Made by a program: the position numbers and the translations under genes. This document shows positions 9,567 through 17,611 of a stretch of DNA of 64,000 nucleotides, piece after piece (the first letter of the stretch is position 1; the number at the start of each line of letters is the position of its first letter). The stretch spans positions 310,001-374,000 of the forward strand of contig CBDCCX010000006.1 of NCBI GenBank assembly GCA_965215165.1, read 5' to 3'. The notes under the pieces were generated by a model that was given only the letters and a program-made list of their open reading frames with translations, had not been told where the DNA came from and searched no databases. The DNA is from JANQRZ01 sp965215165 (GTDB taxonomy: Bacteria; Bacteroidota; Rhodothermia; Rhodothermales; JANQRZ01).

Positions 9567-9956
9567 ATGCCTGACTCCCTCAACCACATCCTGGTCGTCG
9601 AAGACGACCCCGACATCCGGTCCATCGTCCAGATGTCGCTCGAAGCCATCGGCGGCTACACCGTCGCCACGGCCGGGAACGGCCGCGAGGCGCTCGAGGC
9701 CATCGACGCCTTCACGCCGGACCTGGTGCTGCTCGACGTGATGATGCCCGAGATGGACGGTCCGTCCACGCTCCAGGCCCTGCGCCAGCTCCCGGCCTTC
9801 ATGGAGACGCCCGTCATCTTCATCACGGCCAAGGCGCAGCTCCACGAGCTCGACCACTACCGCACCCTCGGCATCGCCGAGGTGATCCAGAAACCGTTCG
9901 ACCCGGTGAGCCTGCCGACCCAGGTTCACGACATTTGGAGAGGTGCCCATGCTTGA
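9567..9956 (+). CDS. CheY-like single-domain response regulator
   Basis: A 129-residue stand-alone receiver. The acidic pocket is seen in VVEDDPD near the N-terminus, the phospho-acceptor Asp is near residue 57 (LLDVMMPEMDG), the conserved Thr in FITAKAQ, and Lys in QKPFDP. It has no output domain, so it should act as a phosphate shuttle or by protein binding. It lies 34 bp after the hybrid kinase and overlaps the following Hpt-receiver gene by 8 bp, which supports one operon. Confidence 0.9.
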   Translation: MPDSLNHILVVEDDPDIRSIVQMSLEAIGGYTVATAGNGREALEAIDAFTPDLVLLDVMMPEMDGPSTLQALRQLPAFMETPVIFITAKAQLHELDHYRTLGIAEVIQKPFDPVSLPTQVHDIWRGAHA

Positions 9957-10731
9957 CCCGACCGCGTTTCAGAACGAGATGAAGGCCCAGCGCGACGCCT
10001 ACGCCCGCGACCTCCCCCGGCGGCTAGCCATCGTCCGGTCGCTGTGGGCCGAGACCGAGGCGGGGACGGACATCGCGCTGCGGAGCCTCGGGGACGAGGT
10101 CCACAAGCTGCGCGGCAGCGCCGGGATGTACGGCTTCTCCGAGCTCAGCCAGACCGCCGGAATGCTCGACGTCGCCGTGGCGCGGTTCTTCGCCAGCGGC
10201 GACGACCTCGCGGCGTGGCACGACCAGCTCGACCGCTTGGTGGCGGCCCTCACGCGCTCGAGCGAGATGCCCCAGGAGCCCCTGCCGGACCAGCCCCTGC
10301 CGGGCTCCGTGCTCACCGATGGCGACTCGCCGAGCCCGCTCGCCGGGAGCTACCACGACCAGTCGCTCGTGCTCGTAGTCGACGACGAGAAGCCGGTGCG
10401 CGACGCGATCCGGTTCTACCTCGAGCAGATCGGCTTCCGCTCGATCTCGGCCGCTGACGGCGCGCAGGCCGTCGAGATGGCCGCCCGCCACGCCCCGGAC
10501 GTCGTGCTGATGGACATCCGGATGCCCAAGATGGACGGCCTCCAGGCGACGCAGCGGATCTACGAGAACCCGCGCCTCCGCAACATCCCCATCGTCTTCC
10601 TCACCGCCGAGGACAGCACCGACAAGGTGCTCCGGGCGCTCAGCTACAGCACCGAGGGCTACCTCGTCAAGCCCGTCGACATGGACACCATCGCCGACAA
10701 GCTCACCGCCGTCCTGGCGAACGCCGCGTGA
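9949..10731 (+). CDS. Hpt phosphotransfer plus receiver protein
   Basis: A 260-residue two-domain protein. The N-terminal Hpt domain (about residues 8-105) carries the phospho-His near residue 52 in VHKLRGSAGMYGF. After a Pro-rich linker, a receiver domain (about 135-258) has the acidic pair VVDDE, phospho-Asp near 189 (MDIRMPKMDG), Thr in FLTAED and Lys in VKPVD. The ATG at 9949 is chosen over the GTG at 9943 because GGAGAGG lies 5 bp before it. This can collect phosphate from the hybrid kinase receivers and pass it on; the terminal output is not in this cluster. Confidence 0.88.
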   Translation: MLDPTAFQNEMKAQRDAYARDLPRRLAIVRSLWAETEAGTDIALRSLGDEVHKLRGSAGMYGFSELSQTAGMLDVAVARFFASGDDLAAWHDQLDRLVAALTRSSEMPQEPLPDQPLPGSVLTDGDSPSPLAGSYHDQSLVLVVDDEKPVRDAIRFYLEQIGFRSISAADGAQAVEMAARHAPDVVLMDIRMPKMDGLQATQRIYENPRLRNIPIVFLTAEDSTDKVLRALSYSTEGYLVKPVDMDTIADKLTAVLANAA

Positions 10732-10746
10732 CCGGCCGCTGACGGC

Positions 10747-11094
10747 CTACCGGACCACGATGCGGCGGGAGCGCGCGCCGCTGAGCGTCAGCCGCGTGTC
10801 GACGGTCTGCCGGAACCGCTTGCGCTCGGCCGGCGCGATGTCCCGCACCTCGACCTGCATCGTCTCGACCGGCTCTACGCCCGGCTCGACGGGCTGGTCG
10901 TAGAGGTCTACGTTCACCGTCGCGCTCGACAGGGCCTGCTCGGTCGGGTTGACGACGACGCCGGTGACGACCTGCTTGCCGTCCTCCTCGCGGACGAGCC
11001 GAAACTCCTCCACGTGCGCCGTGAGCGCCGACGGCTCGCGGCCGCAACCGGTGACGAGCAGGACGAGGGCGAGCAGGCAGAGGCGAGGGCGCAT
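10747..11094 (-). CDS. small lipoprotein, FxLYD-like
   Basis: A 115-residue predicted lipoprotein: signal peptide with lipobox LVTGC (Cys near residue 17), then a single beta-rich domain with the phrase VTGVVVNPTEQALSSATVNVDLYD. That is the pattern of the FxLYD-type domain (extracellular immunoglobulin-like folds of unknown function). The ATG at 11094 places the signal peptide at the N-terminus. It converges with the Hpt-receiver gene, with 15 bp between the stops. Function unknown. Confidence 0.7.
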   Translation of the reverse strand: MRPRLCLLALVLLVTGCGREPSALTAHVEEFRLVREEDGKQVVTGVVVNPTEQALSSATVNVDLYDQPVEPGVEPVETMQVEVRDIAPAERKRFRQTVDTRLTLSGARSRRIVVR

Positions 11095-11130
11095 CAGGCA
11101 GGGGGAATGGAGGGAATGAAATAAAACCGG

Positions 11131-11138
11131 CAAAGGTA
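11131..11138 (-). promoter_or_regulatory. TAnnTTTG -7 element (TACCTTTG)
   Basis: On the minus strand TACCTTTG matches the Bacteroidota -7 consensus TAnnTTTG exactly. It ends 36 nt before the ATG of the small lipoprotein, a plausible promoter position. Confidence 0.6.
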
Positions 11139-11186
11139 ACCCTCATCGGTGCGCGTTCGGCGGCACCTACCACTACCCACTAGGCC

Positions 11187-13892
11187 TCAGCCCAAGTCGT
11201 CGAGGTTAGCTTGGAGCTTGGCGATCTCGGCGTCGGCGTCGGCGGCCTTCTGGCGCTCGCGCTCAACGACCTCGGCCGGGGCGCGGCTCGTGAACTGCTC
11301 GTTGCCGAGCTTCCGCTCGACGCTCGTGCGGAACTGCTCCTTCTCGCCGATGGCCTTGCGGAGCCGGTCGCGCTCGGCGTCGAGGTCGATCATCCCGGCG
11401 AGCGGGACGAACACCTCGTGCACGCCGACGACCACCGCCGCGCTCGCCGCCGGTTTGGCGATCCCGTGACCGATGGTCAGCCGGTCCACGTTCGCGAGCT
11501 GCTCGAAGTACGCGCCGTGGGGGCGCAGCGTCTCGGCGAGGGCCGCGTCGCCGAGGTTGAGGTGCGCCTCGATGGGCTTCGACGGGGCGACGCCGTACTG
11601 ACTCCTGATCCCCCGAACGCCAGAGACCAGCTCTTGCAGGAGCGCGAACGTCTCGGCGGCTTCGGGGTCCGTCTCGGCGGGGTTCGGCTCGGGCCAGGCG
11701 GCGACGATGCAGGCGTCGCCGGCGGCGCGGGGGCGGAGGCGGTGCCACAGCTCCTCGGTGATGAACGGCATGAACGGGTGGAGCAGCTTCACCATCGCCT
11801 CGTAGACCTCGGCAGCGAGCGCGATCGTCTCGTCGTCCATCGCCTCGCCGAAGGGCGGCTTGATGAGCTCGAGGAACCAGTCGCAGTAGTCGCGCCAGAA
11901 CAGGTCGTAGATGGCGAGCGCCGCCTCGTTGAGCCGGTAGCGGCCGACGGCCTCGTCCACGGCAGCGATGGTCTGGTTCAGCCGCGTCAGCATCCACCGC
12001 CCGACCAGGTCCAGCTCGTCGAACGAGCGCGTGCGGCGGTAGTCCCTCGAGAGTCCCTCGGGACCCGGCTCCATGAAGCGGCCGAAGACGTTGAAGGCGT
12101 TCCAGATCTTGTTGGCGAAGTTGCGCCCCATCTCGAACTTCGTCGGCTCCAGCTTGATGTCCTGCCCTGGGGTGCAGAGCACGTTGAGCGAGAAGCGGAC
12201 GGCGTCCGCGCCGTACTGCTCGATCATGTCGAGCGGGTCGATCCCGTTGCCGAGCGACTTCGACATCCACCGGCCCTGGGCGTCCTTGATCATGCCGGTG
12301 ATGTAGATGTCGCGGAAGGGGACCTCGCCGGTGAAGTGCAGCCCCGCCATCACCATCCGGGCGATCCAGAAGAACAGGATGTCGTAGCCCGAGACCAGCA
12401 CGGCCGAGGGGTAGAACGCCTTCAGGTCGTCGGTCTCCTCGGGCCAGCCGAGCGTGGCGAAGGGCCAGAGCCAGGACGAGAACCACGTGTCGAGCACGTC
12501 GGGGTCCTGGACCATGCCGGCCTCGGGCTGCTCGACGCTGACCACGAAGTCGCGGTCCTCGTCGATCTCGCCGTCGGCGGTGGTGTGGTACCAGACGGGG
12601 ATGCGGTGGCCCCACCAGAGCTGCCGGGAGATGGTCCAGTCGCGGATGGTGGAGAGCCAGCGGACGTACTCGTTCTGCCAGCGCTCGGGGTGGAAGCGGA
12701 TGTCTCCGCCGCGGAGCGCGTCGAGGCCGAGGTCGGCGAGGGGCTGCATCCGGACGAACCACTGCCGCGAGATCAGCGGCTCGATGACCGCCTCCGAGCG
12801 GCTCGACACCGGCACCGAGGTTTTGTACGGCTCCACCTTCTCGAGCAGCCCCGCCGCCTCCAGGTCTTCGACGATCTGCCGGCGCGCCTCGAAGCGGTCG
12901 AGGCCGGCGTAGGGGCCGCCTAGCTCGTTGACCGTCGCGTCGGGGTTGAGGACGGTCAGCACCTCCAGGTCGTGGCGGCGGCCGATCTCGAAGTCGTTCT
13001 TGTCGTGCGCCGGGGTGACCTTGAGCGCGCCCGCGCCGAACGCGGGGTCGGCGTGCTCGTCGGCGATGATCGGGATGGCGCGGTCCACGAGGGGGATGCG
13101 GACGGTCTGGCCGATGAGGTCCTGGTAGCGCTCGTCGTCGGGGTGGACGGCGATGGCAGTGTCGCCGAGCATCGTCTCGGGCCGCGTGGTGGCGATCGTG
13201 ACGTACCCGTCGCGGTGGGTGTAGGGGTAGCGGATCCACCAGAGGTGACCGTCGCGCTCGACGTTGTCGACCTCCTCGTCGGAGATCGCCGTCATGTTGT
13301 CCGGGTCCCAGTTGACGAGGTAATCGCCCCGGTAGATCAGGCCGTCGTCGTAGAGCTGGACGAAGACGTCCTGCACGGCGCGGCTCAAGCCGTCGTCCAT
13401 CGTGAAGCGCGACCGGCTCCAGTCGGCCGAGTCGCCGAGCTGCTTCTTCTGCTCGAGGATGTGCCCGCCGTACTCCTCCTTCCAGGCCCAGACCTTGTCG
13501 GTGAACGCCTCGCGCCCGAGGTCGTGCCGCGTCAGGCCGTCGGCCTTGAGCGTCCGCTCGACGACGTTCTGCGTGGCGATGCCGGCGTGATCGAGGCCGG
13601 GAATCCAGAGCGCCTCGACGCCGCGCATCCGGTGCAGCCGGATCAGCGCGTCCTGGACGGCGTCCTGGAGCGCGTGCCCCATGTGGAGCCGGCCGGTCAC
13701 GTTCGGCGGCGGCATCGGGATCACGAACGGCGGCGTGCCGGCGTCGCGCTGCGCTTGGGCGCGCTCGGCGTCGGCGCGGAAGAAGCCGCCGGCCTCCCAG
13801 AAGGCGTACCACCCGGCCTCGACGGTGGAGTGTTCGTAGGCGGTGGAATCGGCGGTGTCGGTGACGGGCGGGGCGAGGGGGGGGGCGGGCAT
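11187..13892 (-). CDS. valS: valyl-tRNA synthetase
   Basis: A 901-residue class I aminoacyl-tRNA synthetase that charges tRNA-Val. The HIGH signature is HMGH (residues 70-73) in PPNVTGRLHMGH, and the KMSKS loop reads WMSKSLGNG near residue 541. The editing (CP1) domain lies between them, and the C-terminus has the charged coiled-coil arm typical of ValRS (about 835-901). Length is as expected. It is transcribed alone; a TAGCTTTC box lies 35 nt before the ATG. Confidence 0.97.
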   Translation of the reverse strand: MPAPPLAPPVTDTADSTAYEHSTVEAGWYAFWEAGGFFRADAERAQAQRDAGTPPFVIPMPPPNVTGRLHMGHALQDAVQDALIRLHRMRGVEALWIPGLDHAGIATQNVVERTLKADGLTRHDLGREAFTDKVWAWKEEYGGHILEQKKQLGDSADWSRSRFTMDDGLSRAVQDVFVQLYDDGLIYRGDYLVNWDPDNMTAISDEEVDNVERDGHLWWIRYPYTHRDGYVTIATTRPETMLGDTAIAVHPDDERYQDLIGQTVRIPLVDRAIPIIADEHADPAFGAGALKVTPAHDKNDFEIGRRHDLEVLTVLNPDATVNELGGPYAGLDRFEARRQIVEDLEAAGLLEKVEPYKTSVPVSSRSEAVIEPLISRQWFVRMQPLADLGLDALRGGDIRFHPERWQNEYVRWLSTIRDWTISRQLWWGHRIPVWYHTTADGEIDEDRDFVVSVEQPEAGMVQDPDVLDTWFSSWLWPFATLGWPEETDDLKAFYPSAVLVSGYDILFFWIARMVMAGLHFTGEVPFRDIYITGMIKDAQGRWMSKSLGNGIDPLDMIEQYGADAVRFSLNVLCTPGQDIKLEPTKFEMGRNFANKIWNAFNVFGRFMEPGPEGLSRDYRRTRSFDELDLVGRWMLTRLNQTIAAVDEAVGRYRLNEAALAIYDLFWRDYCDWFLELIKPPFGEAMDDETIALAAEVYEAMVKLLHPFMPFITEELWHRLRPRAAGDACIVAAWPEPNPAETDPEAAETFALLQELVSGVRGIRSQYGVAPSKPIEAHLNLGDAALAETLRPHGAYFEQLANVDRLTIGHGIAKPAASAAVVVGVHEVFVPLAGMIDLDAERDRLRKAIGEKEQFRTSVERKLGNEQFTSRAPAEVVERERQKAADADAEIAKLQANLDDLG

Positions 13893-13927
13893 GGGGCGTC
13901 GTCGGGGCGTCGTCGGGGAGCGGGGCG

Positions 13928-13935
13928 GAAAGCTA
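13928..13935 (-). promoter_or_regulatory. possible -7 element of valS (TAGCTTTC)
   Basis: On the minus strand TAGCTTTC matches TAnnTTTG at seven of eight consensus positions (final G replaced by C) and ends 35 nt before the valS start. The NTT gene at 42592-45426 has a similar box, TATCTTTC, at a similar distance. Confidence 0.4.
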
Positions 13936-14008
13936 CGGCGCGTCCGGTGCAGACACCGTGAAAGGATGGGGCCGCCGGTGTCGCTAGCCTACGCCTCGGA
14001 GAGCGCGC

Positions 14009-14593
14009 CTACCCCTCGAAGAGGGCGTCGAGCGCGAGGGTGAACCCGCCGCCCCGCCCCGCGCCGCGCAGCACCTCGCCCGGCCCGAGTACCGTAGGAC
14101 CGCCATCAGCCCCGTGGACCTGCACCTGCTTCTGCTCCGGCTCGGCGATCCACGCCCGGTCGACGCCCGCACCGAGGTACTCCGCCGTCTTCTGCCGCAT
14201 CTCGGCCGCCGTGTTGCCCGGCGAGAGCACCTCGACGATCAGCTCCGGGGCCACGTCGAGCTAGCTTCGCGAGGTCACGCGGGCCAGGCGTTCGTGCGAG
14301 ATGAAGAGCGCGTCGGCCCCGCGCACCGTGTCCGGGTTGCGCCCGGTGTAGACCCCGACCTCGCCGGTTAGCACTTTACCGAGGCGATGCTCTTCGGCGA
14401 ACACCGTGAGGCGCGCTGCGATGAGACTGACGTAGGTACCGTGGAGCCAGCTAGTGGGAGACATGAGCACGAGGCGGCCGGCGACGAGCTCGCACGGGCC
14501 GAGGTCCGGCATCCGGGCGAGCTCGTCGCCCGAGAGCGGTTCGGCGCGGCGGAACACGCCCAGGAGCGGGTGGGCAGGGGCGAGCGCGGGCAT
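14009..14593 (-). pseudogene. Uma2-family (DUF820) nuclease gene with in-frame stop
   Basis: Reading from the ATG at 14593, the frame encodes a Uma2-like restriction-endonuclease-fold protein of about 194 residues. Family landmarks are CELVAGRLVLMSP, HGTYVSLIAARL, GADALFISHERL, and then APELIVEVLSPGNTAAEMRQKTAEYLGAGV. A TAG stop at 14261-14263 interrupts it between RVTSRS and LDVAPELI, just before the catalytic E-V-L-S-P strand. The frame is otherwise unbroken, so one base change (perhaps from a Tyr or Trp codon) disabled it. A sequencing error or read-through is possible. Confidence 0.82.
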
Positions 14594-14708
14594 GGGTAGA
14601 AACGGTGCGTGTCGGGGGCCTACCGCCGGGGCGAACGGCGCGTTCCGGCGCACACCTCGGCCCGCAGGGCGCTGTGGGGTAGCCCGTCGGGCTTTCCCGG
14701 AAACTCCT

Positions 14709-14741
14709 CTTGCCCATCGCAGCGGTCTCGATTTATATTGA
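14709..14741 (+). promoter_or_regulatory. putative promoter of the tRNA pair
   Basis: CTTG at 14709-14712 and TATATTGA at 14734-14741, with 21 bp between, resemble the Bacteroidota TTG / TAnnTTTG arrangement. They sit in a locally AT-rich patch about 15 bp before tRNA-Pro. Confidence 0.45.
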
Positions 14742-14756
14742 CCGTCTGTCCAACCT

Positions 14757-14830
<74 letters not shown>

Positions 14831-14859
14831 CAAGGCCCGCCAGAACGGTGGGTCGGACT

Positions 14860-14932
14860 GCCAATGTAGCTCAGTTGGTAGAGCAGCTCACTCGTAATGA
14901 GCAGGTCGGCGGTTCGAGTCCGCCCATTGGCT
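14860..14932 (+). tRNA. tRNA-Thr (CGT anticodon), island integration target
   Basis: A 73-nt cloverleaf: acceptor GCCAATG/CATTGGC with discriminator T, anticodon arm GCTCA-CTCGTAA-TGAGC (anticodon CGT, reading ACG threonine codons), T-arm GGCGG-TTCGAGT-CCGCC. From position 14889 onward the sequence is repeated at 24899-24945 beyond a 10-kb island, so the 3' portion of this tRNA was supplied by the element on integration. CCA is not encoded. Confidence 0.96.
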
Positions 14933-14935
14933 CCC
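14889..14935 (+). repeat. attL: tRNA-Thr 3' half (left direct repeat)
   Basis: Aligns without gaps to 24899-24945. The first 19 bases (CACTCGTAATGAGCAGGTC, anticodon loop and stem) are identical and are the likely crossover zone. Four mismatches follow, all in the T-stem, at 14908, 14909, 14923 and 14924; they form two compensatory base pairs, so both copies can fold. Confidence 0.93.
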
Positions 14936-14938
14936 CTC

Positions 14939-14989
14939 AAAAGCGCCCCAGACGACGCGGAAACGTCGATTCTGGGGCGCTTTTGTTTT
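14939..14989 (+). terminator. intrinsic terminator after tRNA-Thr
   Basis: A 14-bp perfect stem (14939-14952 with 14971-14984) is followed by a T-rich run TTTTGTTTT. It ends the tRNA transcript. Since it lies inside the attL boundary it was brought in by the island, which therefore supplied both the tRNA 3' end and a terminator. Confidence 0.85.
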
Positions 14990-15015
14990 CCGGCCGAGGA
15001 GAGGGGCGAAGGGCA

Positions 15016-15033
15016 TGGCCCACATGTGGCCCA
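15016..15033. repeat. 18-bp island-end repeat (left copy)
   Basis: TGGCCCACATGTGGCCCA recurs exactly, in the same orientation, at 24788-24805. The two copies lie just inside the two island ends, 81-94 bp from the att repeats. This is the position expected of recombinase arm-type binding sites. Confidence 0.75.
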
Positions 15034-15058
15034 CGGCCCCCACGGGCTGGAGCCGTTT

Positions 15059-15550
15059 TCAGCACAGCCCGCGCGCGGCGAGGCTCGTGTATCCCCGCCC
15101 GGCGATGATGAGGTGATCGTGGATCGGCACCCCCATCACACCCGCCGCCTGCTTCAGCGTCTTCGTGATCTGCACGTCCTCCTTCGACGGCTCCGGGTTG
15201 CCCGACGGGTGATTGTGAGCGAGAACGAGCGCGGCGGCGTTGGCGAGGAACGCGGCCTTGAACACCTGCCTCGCCTCGACAATCGAGGCGGCCAGCCCGC
15301 CGACGGAGACGACGTGCAGCCCGGTCACGGTGTTGGCCGTGTCGAGCAGCAGCACGACGACGAACTCCTCGCGGTCCTTGTCGCGGAAGTAGTCGATCAG
15401 GAGGGCCGCCACGTCGCCGGGGCTGGACACCTGCTCGCGCTCGGCGAAGGTGAAGTCGGCTTCGTGGACGAGGCAGGTGAAGTAGAGCGGGACACCGGAG
15501 AAGAGGTGAGCGCGGTACTTCTCGGCGTGGGGGTTGCGTAGCTTCTGCAT
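15059..15550 (-). CDS. RadC-family JAB/MPN metalloprotein
   Basis: A 163-residue RadC-like protein of the JAB1/MPN fold, common on plasmids, phages and islands. The zinc-site motif HNHPSGNPEPSKED (near residues 113-126) is complete, with the downstream HDHLIIAG phrase. It lacks the N-terminal helix-hairpin-helix domain of chromosomal RadC, as is usual for mobile-element versions. A Shine-Dalgarno-like AGGAA lies before the ATG at 15550. The biochemical role of RadC proteins is unsettled; a role in recombination or element maintenance is inference. Confidence 0.88.
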   Translation of the reverse strand: MQKLRNPHAEKYRAHLFSGVPLYFTCLVHEADFTFAEREQVSSPGDVAALLIDYFRDKDREEFVVVLLLDTANTVTGLHVVSVGGLAASIVEARQVFKAAFLANAAALVLAHNHPSGNPEPSKEDVQITKTLKQAAGVMGVPIHDHLIIAGRGYTSLAARGLC

Positions 15551-15652
15551 AGCTGGTTCCTGTTGGCGTTGCGTGTCTCAGGGACCGGCAAGCGGCCGGG
15601 GTGTCCTACCACCCCGGCCGCGCCGTTGATGGGCCTGCGAGATGCCCGTTCC

Positions 15653-16030
15653 TCAGAACGGACGTGCCCCGGCGGGCGTGAGGTTCTTCTCGGCGGGCAA
15701 CCCGGCGAAGGTCTCGACGGCCTCCGCCTCGCTCACGCGGACGTACCCGGTAGCACGCGAGACGAGGGCGGTGCCGTCCTTCCGCTCCTTCGACTTCCGG
15801 GCGCGCACCTCCTTCTCCAGCGCCTCCACGGCGGGGCTGTAGTCGTAGCTCTTCGACGTGCAGGCTTCGAGGCGGAAGCCGAACGCCTCAGCGCGGCCGT
15901 CGTCCTCGTCGGTGAGGGCGTCGTAGATCACCGGCTCCAGGGCCTTCATCTCGTCGGTGGACTCGCGGATCGAGGCTTTGAGGTTGAGGTAGCGGCGGAG
16001 CGGTTCGGGGGATTCGAGCGAGCGTAGCAT
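15653..16030 (-). CDS. island hypothetical protein, 125 aa
   Basis: I do not recognise this protein. It is 125 residues, charged, with a Leu/Glu-rich helical N-terminal half and a Lys/Arg-rich middle (EKEVRARKSKERKDG). There is no membrane segment or signal peptide. A strong Shine-Dalgarno (GTAGGAGG) precedes the ATG at 16030. It is divergent from the 196-residue protein gene across an AT-rich region and upstream of radC on the same strand. The composition resembles small accessory proteins of plasmids and phages, but that is only an impression. Confidence 0.65.
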   Translation of the reverse strand: MLRSLESPEPLRRYLNLKASIRESTDEMKALEPVIYDALTDEDDGRAEAFGFRLEACTSKSYDYSPAVEALEKEVRARKSKERKDGTALVSRATGYVRVSEAEAVETFAGLPAEKNLTPAGARPF

Positions 16031-16251
16031 GGGGGACCTCCTACGGTCAGTTGTGTGAAGAGCAGCCGGACGATCCGGGCTGCATTGCGTGTAGGTAGTA
16101 TAAGCACGTTCTTATCTCTTGGTTCTGACGAGTGATAAGAAAAACTTATTTTATTTCTTTCTCGTTGGGAACATGCCATAAGGCAATGCTTATAACAGAT
16201 ACACAGCGGCACGCAACGCCGCATCCACAAACCCAGCCGTAGGAGGCTACC
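16031..16251. promoter_or_regulatory. AT-rich divergent control region of the island
   Basis: A 221-bp gap between divergent genes with strikingly low GC for this window, especially 16095-16200. It contains repeated TTAT/ATAAG words, for example CTTATCTC near 16111, GATAAG near 16134, AACTTATTTT near 16143, ATAAGGC near 16178 and GCTTATAAC near 16188. Both flanking genes have near-perfect Shine-Dalgarno sequences (AGGAGG at 16241-16246 for the right gene). It probably holds two divergent promoters and operator sites for an island regulator. Confidence 0.6.
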
Positions 16252-16842
16252 ATGATCCAGACCGACACCCACCCCGCTCCCCGCCTCGCCCGCATCGAAG
16301 CTGTCAACGGCGAAGCCTCTGCGTTCTACTCGTTCTGCAAGGGTCTTCCGTTCGCCTTCGACCTGCAAGAGAAGGTCCGGCAGGCGCAGACCTTCAGCAT
16401 CAAGGCAGACGGCTCGTCCTTTGCCATCCCGACGAAGCTCGTCGGCACCTCGAAGTTTCAGCCGACGCTCGCCGCGGTCGGTGCGGTGCCCCACACCTAC
16501 CGCAAGCTCGTCGCCCGCTTCGTCCCCGACATCCGCGCCGGACGTGCCGGAGACTACCGCCTCGCGCTCTACTTCGGCGGCGACCTTCTCGGCTTCGTTC
16601 AGGACAAGCACCTGCCGTGGATCGAGGCGCTCATCCCGAGCCGGGACTTCTGCATGACCGGCGTGCAGTTCTACGCGCTCGCCGTCACGGGCGGCGAGCC
16701 AGGCAAGCCGACTCGGGGCCTCAACCTCATCATCACCGGGACGGGCGAACGGGCGGCGCTGCTGCTCGACCACGCCGTGGACCGGGCGGCGGCGGAAGCC
16801 GAGGTCGAGGCCGCATACGAAGCGGGCCGCCTGGTTATCTGA
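16252..16842 (+). CDS. island hypothetical protein, 196 aa
   Basis: I do not recognise the family. The 196-residue product looks soluble, with no signal peptide or long hydrophobic segment. Distinct phrases are FSIKADGSSFAIPTKLVGT and GAVPHTYRKLVARFVPDI. The ATG at 16252 sits 5 bp after AGGAGG, an ideal ribosome binding site that fixes the start. It is followed 67 bp later by a small helix-turn-helix gene on the same strand, perhaps co-transcribed. The AT-rich promoter and strong translation signal suggest it is well expressed. Confidence 0.7.
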   Translation: MIQTDTHPAPRLARIEAVNGEASAFYSFCKGLPFAFDLQEKVRQAQTFSIKADGSSFAIPTKLVGTSKFQPTLAAVGAVPHTYRKLVARFVPDIRAGRAGDYRLALYFGGDLLGFVQDKHLPWIEALIPSRDFCMTGVQFYALAVTGGEPGKPTRGLNLIITGTGERAALLLDHAVDRAAAEAEVEAAYEAGRLVI

Positions 16843-16909
16843 GCACAGACCGGGCCGGGGGAGCCGCGCAAGCTCCCCCGGCATCCTCATCCACCGAATC
16901 CACCCCGCA

Positions 16910-17176
16910 ATGCCTACACCCGACGCAGCCCACTCCGTTCGCCCGCTTCGCTCCGGGCGGTACGTGAGCACCGACGATCTCCACCGCTACGCCCGGCGCG
17001 CACTGGAGAAGAGCGAGACCACGCAGAAGGAGGCCGCCGCCGCGTTCGGTGTGACGCAGCCCGCCGTCGCGCAGGCACTCCAGCCGGGCGGGTCGCCGGA
17101 GCTGGCCCGGCAGATCGTCGAGCGCTTCGGCGGCTACGCACTCGACGGGCCGCTCTACCGGGCGCGCAAGCTGTGA
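16910..17176 (+). CDS. small helix-turn-helix DNA-binding protein
   Basis: An 88-residue protein with a central helix-turn-helix, TTQKEAAAAFGVTQPAVAQAL (about residues 38-58). It looks like the compact Cro/XRE or antitoxin-type regulators of mobile elements. It follows the 196-residue gene on the same strand and converges with the 123-residue gene of the restriction-modification operon (16 bp between stops). It may regulate the AT-rich divergent promoter region of the island; that is inference. Confidence 0.65.
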   Translation: MPTPDAAHSVRPLRSGRYVSTDDLHRYARRALEKSETTQKEAAAAFGVTQPAVAQALQPGGSPELARQIVERFGGYALDGPLYRARKL

Positions 17177-17192
17177 ACGCCGGTCTCCGGGG

Positions 17193-17564
17193 TCAGAACC
17201 AGTTGCGGTTCTCCGGGTGCCGGACGTAAGACGCCGCGCCGTCCCTGCTGGGCGCATCGCTGACGAGCTCAAGCCGCCGCATCGTGTGCAGCGCCTCGGC
17301 CACGTCGGCGGCGTCGAGGTCGAGCGCCTCGCCGTCGGCGAGGGCCTGCTCGACGGTGAACGGCGACGGGAGCCGGTCGAAGAGGAGCGCCATCGGGCGC
17401 GGCACGGGGAAGGCCCACGCTTCGCCCTCAGCCCTCACGCGGCGCTCGGTGCGCTCGGCCTCGGCGCGGAGGTCTTGGAGGAAGCGTTCATCCTCCAGTG
17501 TCAGTTGCTCACGCGCACCCGGCGGGAGGCCGCGAAGGTGCTTCGGGATGTGCTCGTCAGGCAT
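17193..17564 (-). CDS. island hypothetical protein downstream of res, 123 aa
   Basis: A 123-residue soluble protein of no recognised family. Its N-terminal half is helical and charged; its C-terminal half (FTVEQALADGEALDLDAADVAEALHTMRRLELV) reads like a winged-helix or MarR-like segment, but this is weak. It lies 47 bp after the Type III restriction subunit on the same strand, so it is probably the last gene of that operon. It could be a controller or accessory protein of the restriction system. Confidence 0.6.
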   Translation of the reverse strand: MPDEHIPKHLRGLPPGAREQLTLEDERFLQDLRAEAERTERRVRAEGEAWAFPVPRPMALLFDRLPSPFTVEQALADGEALDLDAADVAEALHTMRRLELVSDAPSRDGAASYVRHPENRNWF

Positions 17565-17611
17565 GGGTAGAGAGGTCGCTCAGGGGACCCGTCGAGGGCT
17601 TGCATTGGAGC

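Noticed and set aside
15946..16971. Minus-strand frame of 341 residues across the island control region
   Set aside because: It is antisense to the genes at 16252 and 16910, whose frames and strong AGGAGG sites fit much better.
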